NCBI GenBank assembly: GCA_017626145.1
Contig: JAGAJK010000087.1
Coordinates: 1-64,000 of the forward strand
Reading direction: 5' to 3'
DNA from: Clostridia bacterium
Lineage (GTDB): Bacteria; Bacillota; Clostridia; RGIG6154
Length of the DNA: 64,000 nucleotides
Part shown: one piece after another, positions 1 through 6,960 of the stretch
Layout of the letters: the number at the start of each line of letters is the position of its first letter
Numbering within the stretch: the first letter of the stretch is position 1
Program-made: the position numbers and the translations under genes
The notes under the pieces: model-generated
Told to the model about the DNA's origin: nothing
The model's input: the letters and a program-made list of their open reading frames with translations, nothing else
The model's database searches: none

Positions 1-468
1 CAAAAAGGCTTAAATAATAGTATCTACAATGTGATAAGTTTGTCAAAATTGACAAAATAAATACACACTTAAGGAAAAATATCGTTTTTGTACGATATTT
101 TTTCTATTAGGTAAGCCTTTTTGCTCGAACGAACTTCGCCTTCGTCGGAACAAACTTAAGCTTTTACGGAAATACTTTAAAAAGCATTTCCTTTTAGCAC
201 CGTTGTTCCGCCTCTTTCCATAAAGTCATATGACTTTATGGAGTCCCGAAAAGTAATTTACTTTTCGGGAAAAGGAGAAGCAAAGCTAAGAGTGAAGTTT
301 TGCGAAACAAGCAAAACGGAACAAATCAGCTTTTGCTTTGACGCCGTACAGCTTCGGGTACCTGTAAATGCCTTTGAACAGGCATTTACAGCTCAGTTCG
401 TCCGTTCTGCAACATTTTTTCCTATTCCCTAACAAGGACTGTAAAAAATCGATGATTTTTTACAGTCC
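1..468. repeat. Hairpin-rich mosaic repeat, copy A
   Basis: Bases 1-140 and 345-468 are the reverse complement of 12079-12218 and 11939-12062; the first block has one mismatch in 140 and the second none that I found. Between them copy A carries 204 nt that copy B lacks, where B has 16 nt. The element is almost entirely palindromes: 75-102, 218-241, 244-270, 362-391 and 436-468 are strong stems, and 1-12 is a perfect inverted repeat of 112-123. The left edge may continue outside the window. The 468 end starts 9 nt past the stop codon of the mrp gene, the same placement as copy B relative to its own upstream gene. An ATG-initiated frame at 238-432 lies inside the palindromes and does not look coding. 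The family is not one I recognise. Confidence 0.9.
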
Positions 469-477
469 CCTTTAATT

Positions 478-1299
478 TTAAAGATTTTCAATTTTATCTG
501 CTGCATTTTTAACAATATCACTTTGCAGGCTTTCAATTTTTCCTTCATCGCACTTAGCTGCATATTCAGGACTTATCGGCAATTTGTCAAGAACATCTAT
601 GCCGTATTCCTTTGCAATTTCGTCAATCTTGCTTTCACCGAAAACATTGATTTTCTTACCGCAATCAGGACATTCCAGATAGCTGTAGTTTTCAACGATA
701 CCTACAATCGGAATATTCATCATCTTAGCCATATTAATTGCTTTTCCAACAACCATTGAAACTAAATCCTGCGGTGAAGTAACAATAACAATTCCGTCAA
801 CAGGAAGACTCTGGAAAACAGTCAGCGGAACATCACCTGTTCCGGGAGGCATATCAACAAACATATAGTCAATATCGTCCCAGATAACATCTGTCCAGAA
901 CTGTTTAACTGTTCCTGCAATAACAGGACCTCTCCAGATAACAGGATCTGTATCATTTTCAAGAAGCAGATTTATTGACATAACTTCAATACCACCCCTT
1001 GTTTCAGCAGGGAGAATACCGTTTTCTGTACCTGTTACCTTTTTGTTAAGTCCAAATTCCTTTGGAATTGAAGGACCTGTAATATCAGCATCTAAAATTG
1101 CAGTATGATGTCCTCTTCTGCTCATTTCAACAGCAAGCATAGAAGTAACGAAGGATTTACCAACACCGCCTTTACCGCTGACAATACCTATAACCTTTTT
1201 AACACTGCTGTAGTCGTTAAGCTTTTCTGTGGGGATAACATTTTCCTCTGTAGAACCGCAATTTGAACTGCAGCTTTCACAATCATGAGTGCAACCCAT
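478..1299 (-). CDS. Mrp/NBP35 family P-loop ATPase (Fe-S cluster carrier)
   Basis: This 273-residue protein belongs to the Mrp/ApbC/Nbp35 family, cytosolic ATPases that carry and deliver iron-sulfur clusters. The deviant Walker A GKGGVGKS sits at residues 42-49, and a CxxC at 210-213 matches the family's cluster-binding pair at the dimer interface. The N-terminus has four cysteines (3, 7, 10, 14), resembling the extra N-terminal cluster site of Nbp35-type members. The ATG follows a GAAAGGATG ribosome site. It is the last gene of a three-gene operon, 27 nt after the lipoprotein gene; the operon link to a lipoprotein has no obvious functional reason. Repeat A begins just past the stop. Family assignment is firm; the client proteins are unknown. 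Confidence 0.93.
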   Translation of the reverse strand: MGCTHDCESCSSNCGSTEENVIPTEKLNDYSSVKKVIGIVSGKGGVGKSFVTSMLAVEMSRRGHHTAILDADITGPSIPKEFGLNKKVTGTENGILPAETRGGIEVMSINLLLENDTDPVIWRGPVIAGTVKQFWTDVIWDDIDYMFVDMPPGTGDVPLTVFQSLPVDGIVIVTSPQDLVSMVVGKAINMAKMMNIPIVGIVENYSYLECPDCGKKINVFGESKIDEIAKEYGIDVLDKLPISPEYAAKCDEGKIESLQSDIVKNAADKIENL

Positions 1300-1326
1300 T
1301 ATAAAAACATCCTTTCATATAATTTG

Positions 1327-2244
1327 TTATTCTATATCTTCCGATGGGAAAGTATATATCGTAATATCTTCTTTTACAACATCATCCTCAAAGTCCCAGC
1401 CATTTTCAAAATCATCGTCTTTATAAGCCTGTGATTTAATAAGAGCTTCTTCTCCCCAGATTCTCATATTTTCAGGAATATAAAATGTTTCTGAAATTTC
1501 AGATGGAAGCTTGTAATTTTCCTTTACAGTTAATGCAACCCTTTGTGAGTTATCGCATTCATAAATAAAATCAGGGAATTTGAATGGAATATTGAAGGTT
1601 GTAGTTGAAGTCATAATCTTAGTAAATACCGGAGTTCCGTAAGGATCGTCTACAATATAGTATGTGTAATCAATTATTTCGAAATTCTCATTCAGATTGT
1701 AATCAACCTTGATGGTGTCACCTACGTGGATATCCCAGTAAGTAAATTCGTCAAGAACGTCGCTGGTTACAGTAAACCAGTATGAAGCAGCATAGCCATT
1801 GTCGGTTTTGTAACCTTCGTGCTGTCTGTAATATACGTAGTTAAGTGTGTTTTCACGCTTAAGAGCTTTTTGCACCTCAGTGTAAAAATCAGATTTAAAT
1901 GGGATTATTATACGTTGGTCATCACCAAATTCCGCATAGATTGTTTCATTGTAAAAATATTGCTTCTGATCTCCGTATATAAATTGTACACAAGCACCTG
2001 TTTCATCATTGGAGTTGTATTCAATGCTCCAATTAGGAATATTCTCATCTGTTTCAAGATTAAAATATTCGGTATGCTCCTGAATATATGTGTACTTATC
2101 CATAAGTACAACACGATTGTTACGTCTTGAAATTTTATCGTAATTAATGTCTATAATATTATCGTCAACTTCCGTTGGAATATCCGATGAACAAGAGCAT
2201 AAGAATAAAACAGATAAAAGTAAAACAGAAAATAATTTTTTCAT
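1327..2244 (-). CDS. Predicted lipoprotein of unknown function
   Basis: The product has 305 residues. It starts with MKK, a hydrophobic run and a lipobox-like LCSC ending near residue 18, so it is probably exported and lipid-anchored on the outer face of the membrane. The rest is acidic and rich in Tyr, Asp and Glu, consistent with a beta-rich extracytoplasmic domain; residues 150-215 contain several W/Y-DxxxGD-type strands. I do not recognise a family. It is the middle gene of an operon, 23 nt after the single-pass membrane protein gene and 27 nt before mrp. The start is supported by the MKK signal peptide and an upstream AAGGAG. Confidence 0.75.
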   Translation of the reverse strand: MKKLFSVLLLSVLFLCSCSSDIPTEVDDNIIDINYDKISRRNNRVVLMDKYTYIQEHTEYFNLETDENIPNWSIEYNSNDETGACVQFIYGDQKQYFYNETIYAEFGDDQRIIIPFKSDFYTEVQKALKRENTLNYVYYRQHEGYKTDNGYAASYWFTVTSDVLDEFTYWDIHVGDTIKVDYNLNENFEIIDYTYYIVDDPYGTPVFTKIMTSTTTFNIPFKFPDFIYECDNSQRVALTVKENYKLPSEISETFYIPENMRIWGEEALIKSQAYKDDDFENGWDFEDDVVKEDITIYTFPSEDIE

Positions 2245-2267
2245 TTTAAAACTCCTTAAAATGGCAG

Positions 2268-2933
2268 TTATTTAATCAGGCTTATGAAGAATTTTACCTG
2301 ACGTTCGTATTTGTCCGCACCGATTCCTGATTTATCAGAGCTTCTTGTGGGAGCTCTGAAGGTTAAGTATAATTGATTTTCAAGAAGATCAAGTCCGCTT
2401 GTGTCGGAAAGCTTTGTCTCTTCAATTGGGATTTTTACATAACCCTCTGTATTTTGTTTGTTTTCATAGCCATATTCTTCAAGAATATCGTAATTCGCAA
2501 CTAAGTTTTCTTCCACCAGATAATTAAAAGCCACATCATCTACAATTTCTATTATATAAGTTCCGACTGAAAGAATGGAAGCAAATTTTGTAGCAGTAGC
2601 TGTTTGCTGTTCTGGGTCCACAACGTCAATAGATGCGGTAGCTACAATCGAATCAAAATTAAGTTTTATGGTTCCGTCTTCGTTGATATCATATAAATTG
2701 TCTTTTATATTTTGTTCAAGACTGGCTGTAAAAGAGGTGGTTACCGGCTTGTCCACTACAGCGATGAATATATTCGAATCAGGCAGTGGCTTGAAAAATA
2801 TATGATATATAAGTGATGCCGAGATTCCAATAATAATTAAAACCACCAATGCAGGAATTTTATAATAATCCCACAGATATGAAAGTCTTTTTCCTTTTTC
2901 CACATCGGTAACCTTGGTAAATTTATCTGCCAT
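2268..2933 (-). CDS. Single-pass membrane protein of unknown function
   Basis: The protein has 221 residues, with a basic cytoplasmic N-terminus containing a SYLWDYYK motif, one transmembrane helix at about residues 28-50, and a roughly 170-residue extracytoplasmic domain. Similar proteins with a KRLxYxWDYYK lead-in are common in Clostridia, but I know of no function. The ATG is preceded by GAGGAGG. A TTGACT-17-TATAAT promoter lies just upstream, so this is the first gene of the operon with the lipoprotein and mrp. The N-in topology plus a downstream lipoprotein suggests an envelope pair, which is inference only. Confidence 0.75.
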   Translation of the reverse strand: MADKFTKVTDVEKGKRLSYLWDYYKIPALVVLIIIGISASLIYHIFFKPLPDSNIFIAVVDKPVTTSFTASLEQNIKDNLYDINEDGTIKLNFDSIVATASIDVVDPEQQTATATKFASILSVGTYIIEIVDDVAFNYLVEENLVANYDILEEYGYENKQNTEGYVKIPIEETKLSDTSGLDLLENQLYLTFRAPTRSSDKSGIGADKYERQVKFFISLIK

Positions 2934-2969
2934 AGAACTGCCTCCTCTCTTTAATACATACCATATTAT

Positions 2970-2998
2970 ATTATACAGTTTTTCATCTTAAAAGTCAA
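2970..2998 (-). promoter_or_regulatory. Promoter of membrane protein-lipoprotein-mrp operon
   Basis: On the minus strand TTGACT (2998-2993) and TATAAT (2975-2970) are separated by 17 nt, close to the housekeeping consensus. It lies 37 nt upstream of the first start codon. Confidence 0.75.
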
Positions 2999-3042
2999 GG
3001 CGAATAAATGAACATAATGGGATGAAATTGTGAAAACAAAAG

Positions 3043-3070
3043 AAAACTCTCCTCTTTTGAGGAGAGTTTT
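3043..3070 (-). terminator. Terminator after rplL
   Basis: A perfect 12-bp stem (3043-3054 with 3059-3070) with a TTTT loop lies 17 nt past the rplL stop. The minus strand continues into a T-rich run (CTTTTGTTTTC). It separates the ribosomal operon from the downstream operon, so rpoB is not co-transcribed here. Confidence 0.85.
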
Positions 3071-3086
3071 AAAAGTTAAAATCAAA

Positions 3087-3464
3087 TTACTTTAATTCAA
3101 CCTTAGCGCCAACTTCTTCAAGTTTTGTCTTGATTTCTTCAGCTTCTTCCTTAGATGCGCTTTCCTTAAGTGTCTTAGGAGCACCGTCAACTAAGTCTTT
3201 AGCTTCTTTAAGACCAAGGCCTGTGATTTCTCTAACAACTTTGATAACCTTAATCTTTTCAGCACCTGCATCAGCAAGAACAACTTCAAAGTCGCTCTTT
3301 TCTTCAGCTGCTGCACCAGCGCCTGCGCCTGCACCTGCTGCTACTGCAACTGTAGCTGCTGCAGATACACCAAATTCTTCTTCGATACCTTTTACGAGTT
3401 CTGATAATTCAAGAACTGTAAGAGTTTTAATTTCTTCAATAATAGCAATTGTCTTTTCGCTCAT
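3087..3464 (-). CDS. rplL: Ribosomal protein L7/L12
   Basis: The 125-residue protein has the classic layout: an N-terminal dimerisation helix ([19 protein letters not shown]), an Ala/Gly/Val hinge at about residues 36-55, and the C-terminal factor-binding domain with [20 protein letters not shown]. It forms the ribosomal stalk with L10 and recruits translational GTPases. It starts 46 nt after rplJ and ends the operon at a strong terminator. In most Firmicutes rpoB follows; it is absent here. Confidence 0.98.
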   Translation of the reverse strand: MSEKTIAIIEEIKTLTVLELSELVKGIEEEFGVSAAATVAVAAGAGAGAGAAAEEKSDFEVVLADAGAEKIKVIKVVREITGLGLKEAKDLVDGAPKTLKESASKEEAEEIKTKLEEVGAKVELK

Positions 3465-3510
3465 TGTTTTTTCCTCCTAAAAATAAATAAATAATAATTT
3501 TTTTAATTAA

Positions 3511-4029
3511 TTATGCTGTAGGTTCAGCTTCCTTCTGTTCCTTAACAGCATTGATAGCTCTTGCAAATCCTGCGATAGTAGCATTCAAGCTGCAAGCAAC
3601 CATAGCGTAGAGTGTATCCTTTGAAGGGATTTTGCTGATAGCATTGATTTCTTCGAGAGTTGAAATCTTGCCGTCCATGAAACCGCCTTTAATTTCGATA
3701 CCTGCTTCTTCTTTGTTATCTTCGATAAACTTAGCAAGAACCTTTGCAGGAGCAACAACATCAGTAGGATGGGTTGCAAGAGCAGTTGTTCCGTTTAAAA
3801 TATCGGAGAATTCAGAATAACCAACTTCGTTAACTGCGAATCTTGTTAATGTATTTTTAACAACAGTGTATTCAACACCTGCTTCACGAAGCTTTGCACG
3901 AAGCTCAGTATCTTTTTCAACAGTAAGACCTGAATATGTTACAAAAACACCTGCAGCAGAGCTGTTAAGTCTTTCAACAAGAGCATTAACGATTTCTTTC
4001 TTCTGTTCTAAAACTTTTGCGTTTGGCAC
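3511..4029 (-). CDS. rplJ: Ribosomal protein L10
   Basis: This 172-residue protein is the stalk base that binds 23S rRNA and the L7/L12 dimers. The N-terminal RNA-binding domain (KKEIVNALVERLNSSAAGVF, then YTVVKNTLTRFA) and the C-terminal L12-binding helix are present. The start is GTG, placed 7 nt after GAGGTG and giving the usual MPNAK-type N-terminus. An L10 leader and attenuator lie immediately upstream, so the protein probably controls its own and rplL synthesis. Confidence 0.97.
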   Translation of the reverse strand: MPNAKVLEQKKEIVNALVERLNSSAAGVFVTYSGLTVEKDTELRAKLREAGVEYTVVKNTLTRFAVNEVGYSEFSDILNGTTALATHPTDVVAPAKVLAKFIEDNKEEAGIEIKGGFMDGKISTLEEINAISKIPSKDTLYAMVACSLNATIAGFARAINAVKEQKEAEPTA

Positions 4030-4100
4030 TAAAATTCACCTCGTTTCCAATGTCGTCTGAATTTGATTACTAAAATGGCGCAAAGCCATAAAAGTCAAAT

Positions 4101-4215
4101 TAAAAAGTCAAGATTTTCCGCACAGAAAAACCTTGACTTCAAAAATCAAATATAGGCTTCTCCTCGGCAGGACTTACGCTTTCGCACCTGCTGTCTGCGG
4201 AAAATGTGTTGTTAC
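4101..4215 (-). ncRNA. Ribosomal protein L10 leader with intrinsic attenuator
   Basis: On the minus strand, 4200-4162 carries the signature halves of the L10 leader: a GCAGACAGCAGGTGC arm, a GTAAGTCCTGCCGAGG arm and the purine bulges between them. Downstream, 4138-4101 forms a long stem (AGTCAAG..CTTGACT with a paired inner T/A tract) followed by TTTTT, a typical intrinsic terminator. L10 or the L10-L12 complex binding this RNA is known to control expression in Firmicutes; attenuation rather than translational block is inferred from the terminator. Confidence 0.88.
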
Positions 4216-4226
4216 ACAACTTTTGT

Positions 4227-4255
4227 AGTATAACACAATTTTTTTAATGTGTCAA
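4227..4255 (-). promoter_or_regulatory. Promoter of rplJ-rplL
   Basis: On the minus strand TTGACA (4255-4250) and TATACT (4232-4227) are 17 nt apart. The start site should fall near 4220, directly at the L10 leader and 17 nt past the rplA stop. Confidence 0.88.
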
Positions 4256-4271
4256 TACTTTTTAATAAAAA

Positions 4272-4967
4272 TTATTCACCAAGCTTAGCTGTAGCAATCT
4301 TAACAGCAGGACCCATTGTTGATACAACAGTTACGCTCTTAAGATACTGACCCTTAGCAGCAGCAGGCTTTGCTTTAACAATAGCACTCATAAGTGCATT
4401 GAAGTTTTCTGAAAGCTTTTCTGTGCCGAAAGAAACTTTGCCGATAGGGCAGTGGATAATGTTTGTCTTGTCAAGCTTGTATTCAATCTTACCTGACTTG
4501 ATATCAGCAACAGCTTTTGCGATATCCATTGTAACAGTACCGGCTTTTGGTGATGGCATAAGACCCTTAGGACCTAAAACCTTACCGAGTCTACCAACAA
4601 CGCCCATCATATCAGGTGTTGCAACGATTACGTCGAAATCAAACCAGTTTTCTGACTGAATCTTTGTAACCATTTCTTCTGAACCGAAGAAGTCTGCACC
4701 TGCAGCTTCTGCTTCGTTAACCTTTTCACCCTTAGCGAGTACTAAAACTCTTACAGTTTTACCTGTACCGTTAGGTAATACAACGGCACCTCTTACCTGC
4801 TGATCAGCATGTCTTGAGTCAACGCCGAGTCTAACGTGACATTCAACTGTTTCATCAAACTTAGCTTTTGATGCTTTACAAACAAGGTTGAAACCTTCAG
4901 TAGCATCATAAAATTTTGTTCTGTCGATAAGCTTTGCGCTTTCGATATAATTCTTGCCTCTTTTCAC
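4272..4967 (-). CDS. rplA: Ribosomal protein L1
   Basis: L1 forms the mobile stalk by the ribosomal E site and often represses its own operon. I place the start at the GTG at 4967 (231 residues, starting [15 protein letters not shown]): it follows AAGGAGG at the right distance and matches the usual L1 length. The frame stays open upstream to 5033, but that extension covers the ribosome-binding site. Family hallmarks [20 protein letters not shown] and the C-terminal [12 protein letters not shown] are intact. It follows rplK. Confidence 0.97.
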   Translation of the reverse strand: MKRGKNYIESAKLIDRTKFYDATEGFNLVCKASKAKFDETVECHVRLGVDSRHADQQVRGAVVLPNGTGKTVRVLVLAKGEKVNEAEAAGADFFGSEEMVTKIQSENWFDFDVIVATPDMMGVVGRLGKVLGPKGLMPSPKAGTVTMDIAKAVADIKSGKIEYKLDKTNIIHCPIGKVSFGTEKLSENFNALMSAIVKAKPAAAKGQYLKSVTVVSTMGPAVKIATAKLGE

Positions 4968-5033
4968 GATTAAATCCTCCTTAAGTGGTTTGAGCGGAGC
5001 AAAATTCTCCTCCCACTTGACCAATACGGTCAA

Positions 5034-5459
5034 TTATTCTTCTACTGTGATACCCATACTTCTTGCTGTACCTGCAATCATGCTCATTGCTGCTTCAACT
5101 GAAGCTGCGTTAAGGTCAGGCATCTTTGTTGTTGCGATTTCCTTCAAAGCATCCTTTGAAATTGTAGCAACCTTTGTCTTGTTAGGAACACCTGAACCGC
5201 TTTCAATCTTGCAAGCCTTTTTAAGAAGGACTGCAGCAGGCGGAGTCTTTGTAACAAAAGTAAATGAACGGTCAGCATATACTGTAATAACTACAGGGAT
5301 AATGAGACCCATGTCTTTTGCTGTTTTTTCATTGAATTCCTTTGTGAACTGTACGATGTTAACACCGTGCTGTCCGAGAGCAGGACCAACCGGAGGAGCT
5401 GGTGTAGCTTTACCGGCAGGAATCTGCAACTTAATGTAACCTGTAACTTTCTGTGCCAC
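5034..5459 (-). CDS. rplK: Ribosomal protein L11
   Basis: L11 binds the GTPase-associated centre of 23S rRNA. The best start is GTG at 5459, 10 nt after AGGAGGTG, giving 141 residues, the standard length, and the N-terminus (V)[17 protein letters not shown]. The frame is open upstream to 5525 but that stretch is not family-like. The [14 protein letters not shown] block and the C-terminal SMGI are present. It lies between nusG and rplA. Confidence 0.97.
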   Translation of the reverse strand: MAQKVTGYIKLQIPAGKATPAPPVGPALGQHGVNIVQFTKEFNEKTAKDMGLIIPVVITVYADRSFTFVTKTPPAAVLLKKACKIESGSGVPNKTKVATISKDALKEIATTKMPDLNAASVEAAMSMIAGTARSMGITVEE

Positions 5460-5606
5460 TTTAAGTGCACCTCCTAAATATAAATGTGGTAGTGACTGTC
5501 TTTCAACAGCCTTAGCGGATGACATAATTCCGATGCATTACGCATCTTGATAATCCTCCCACTAATCTATATATACGCCATAAGGCACATATAACTAATT
5601 TTGTGC

Positions 5607-6131
5607 TCAGTCCTCGTCTTTTTCGATTTCGTCAAAGCCGAGCTCGAGCTCAGTATCTCTTCCGAACATAGAAACAGAAACCTTAACTTTCTTTGTTTCC
5701 ATATTAATTTCCTCAACAAAGCCGATGAAATCTCTGAAGGACGGATTCAAAATCTTAACACAGTCGCCAACTTCGTAGTCAACTGAGTAAACCTTCTGTT
5801 CAAATCCGAGCTTTTCAACCTCACTGTCAGTAAGCGGAACCGGTTTTGATCCGGGACCTACAAAGCCTGTACAGCCTCTTGTATTACGGACAATGTACCA
5901 GCTGAAATCAGTCATAACCATTTTAATCATAACATAGCCGGGAAGAACCTTCTTCATAGAGCTTTTTTCTTCTCCGTCTTTAATTTCAACAACTTCTTCC
6001 ATAGGAATTCTTATATCATGGAAAAGATGCTGGAGATTGTTGTTTTCAATTGTTTTTTCAAGGTTAACCTTGACTTTGTTTTCATAACCTGAATAGGTAT
6101 GAACAACGTACCATTTTGCTTCCTGAGCCAT
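5607..6131 (-). CDS. nusG: Transcription antitermination factor NusG
   Basis: The 174-residue protein has an N-terminal NGN domain (WYVVHTYSGYENKVKVNLE; PGYVMIKM) that binds RNA polymerase, and a C-terminal KOW domain from about residue 118 (VGDCVKILNPSFRDFIGFVEEI) that contacts NusE or Rho. The ATG follows GGAGG. It is 46 nt after secE, the normal order. Confidence 0.98.
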   Translation of the reverse strand: MAQEAKWYVVHTYSGYENKVKVNLEKTIENNNLQHLFHDIRIPMEEVVEIKDGEEKSSMKKVLPGYVMIKMVMTDFSWYIVRNTRGCTGFVGPGSKPVPLTDSEVEKLGFEQKVYSVDYEVGDCVKILNPSFRDFIGFVEEINMETKKVKVSVSMFGRDTELELGFDEIEKDED

Positions 6132-6177
6132 AATAACCTCCTAATAATAATTCTCCGGACAAGTGTGTCAAAAGGAA

Positions 6178-6393
6178 TTATTTAAGAAGATCAACCACCC
6201 AGCTGAATAAACTGCTGAATGCAAAATCAAGAATAAAAACCAAAATAGCAATAACAATCACAAATCCGATAACAACACCGGTATTTCTGATAACTTCTTT
6301 TTTTCCGGGCCATACAATTTTCTTTAATTCGCCCTTAACAGATTTAAAAAATCCGCCAACTTTAGAAGCTTTCTTTTCTGTATTTTCGCTCAT
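6178..6393 (-). CDS. secE: Preprotein translocase subunit SecE
   Basis: The short 71-residue form typical of Firmicutes: a basic amphipathic N-terminus (FFKSVKGELKKIVWPGKKEV) followed by one transmembrane helix at about residues 40-62. It stabilises SecY in the Sec channel. The ATG at 6393 is chosen over an in-frame TTG at 6399 because GGGAGG lies 7 nt before the ATG. It precedes nusG by 46 nt. Confidence 0.95.
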   Translation of the reverse strand: MSENTEKKASKVGGFFKSVKGELKKIVWPGKKEVIRNTGVVIGFVIVIAILVFILDFAFSSLFSWVVDLLK

Positions 6394-6429
6394 AACCAAA
6401 CCTCCCTGTAAAAATCGGTTTTAAAACAA

Positions 6430-6579
6430 TTATTTTGTTTCCTTGTGAGCAGTATGCTTTTTGCAAAATCTGCAATACTTGTTAACTTCAAGTCTGTCAG
6501 GTGTGTTCTTTTTGTTCTTCATTGTGTCGTAGTTTCTCTGCTTACATTCTGTGCAAGCAAGTGTAATCTTTGTACGCAT
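6430..6579 (-). CDS. rpmG: Ribosomal protein L33
   Basis: A 49-residue protein of the zinc-binding L33 type. It starts [17 protein letters not shown] and has the two CxxC pairs (CTEC and CRFC) that bind zinc, plus the conserved [13 protein letters not shown] block. An AGGAGG site precedes the ATG. It is the first gene of the rpmG-secE-nusG-rplK-rplA operon, a common Firmicute arrangement. Confidence 0.97.
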   Translation of the reverse strand: MRTKITLACTECKQRNYDTMKNKKNTPDRLEVNKYCRFCKKHTAHKETK

Positions 6580-6729
6580 AGTATTAAACCTCCTGTTAAA
6601 TTAGGGCATTACCGGGGAAATTTCAAGCGAATTTACCAACAGAATTTGCCAGATTTTTAGCTTTATATTTACAAAATAAAGACAACAATATTAAACCTGT
6701 TACGTTGAAAAATAACACGGTTACACTAA

Positions 6730-6758
6730 AATATACCATAGTAACGGGGTTTTGTCAA
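6730..6758 (-). promoter_or_regulatory. Promoter of rpmG-secE-nusG-rplKA operon
   Basis: On the minus strand TTGACA (6758-6753) and TATATT (6735-6730) are exactly 17 nt apart. The transcript would begin near 6723, about 145 nt before rpmG. I see no clear structure in that leader. Confidence 0.85.
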
Positions 6759-6790
6759 GTGTTTTCAAAAAAAATCTTTGAAAACATGTC

Positions 6791-6820
6791 ATTGAATGTC
6801 ATATGGCTTTTATGATATAA
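6791..6820 (+). promoter_or_regulatory. Likely promoter of the baseplate-like gene
   Basis: A TATGAT/GATATAA -10 region lies at 6811-6820. The candidate -35, TTGAAT at 6792-6797, is at sub-optimal spacing, so the exact box assignment is uncertain. Transcription would start near 6824, immediately before the first stem of the RNA leader. Confidence 0.5.
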
Positions 6821-6825
6821 CTGTA

Positions 6826-6937
6826 ATGCGAAGAAAAAATAAAAAAACCGGACAGGGAACAATGAAGATTTACCGTAGCCTGAGCGGAAGGCAGGGAAGG
6901 TATTACTTCATTTCCGGAGCTTACGTAGTCTTCGCAT
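6826..6937 (+). ncRNA. Unassigned structured 5' leader (candidate riboswitch or protein-binding RNA)
   Basis: The 112-nt region between promoter and ribosome site folds into nested helices by eye. P1 is 6826-6834 with 6929-6937 (9 bp). P2 is 6848-6852 with 6913-6917. P3 is 6861-6867 with 6906-6912. P4 is 6871-6874 with 6899-6902. P5 is 6878-6881 with 6889-6892, loop GAGCGGA. The bulge CAGGGAAC (6853-6860) and the purine-rich GGAAGGCAGGGAAGG are candidate conserved residues. The closing strand of P1 ends about 10 nt before the AAAGGA site, so folding could affect translation. I compared it from memory with c-di-GMP, TPP, SAM, THF, ZTP, cobalamin and NiCo consensus patterns and found no match. 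Confidence 0.55.
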
Positions 6938-6960
6938 AATATAATGAAAGGAAATAATTT

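Noticed and set aside
238-432. Open frame of 64 codons starting in repeat A
   Set aside because: It lies across palindromes shared with copy B, has no ribosome site, and the frame is not kept in copy B.
3130-3480. Plus-strand open frame opposite rplL
   Set aside because: Its Ala/Ser/Pro-rich translation is the antisense shadow of the L7/L12 hinge and has no ribosome site.
6826-6937. c-di-GMP, TPP, THF or cobalamin riboswitch
   Set aside because: The helices and conserved boxes of those classes could not be matched; only loose GACAGGGA-like similarity was seen.
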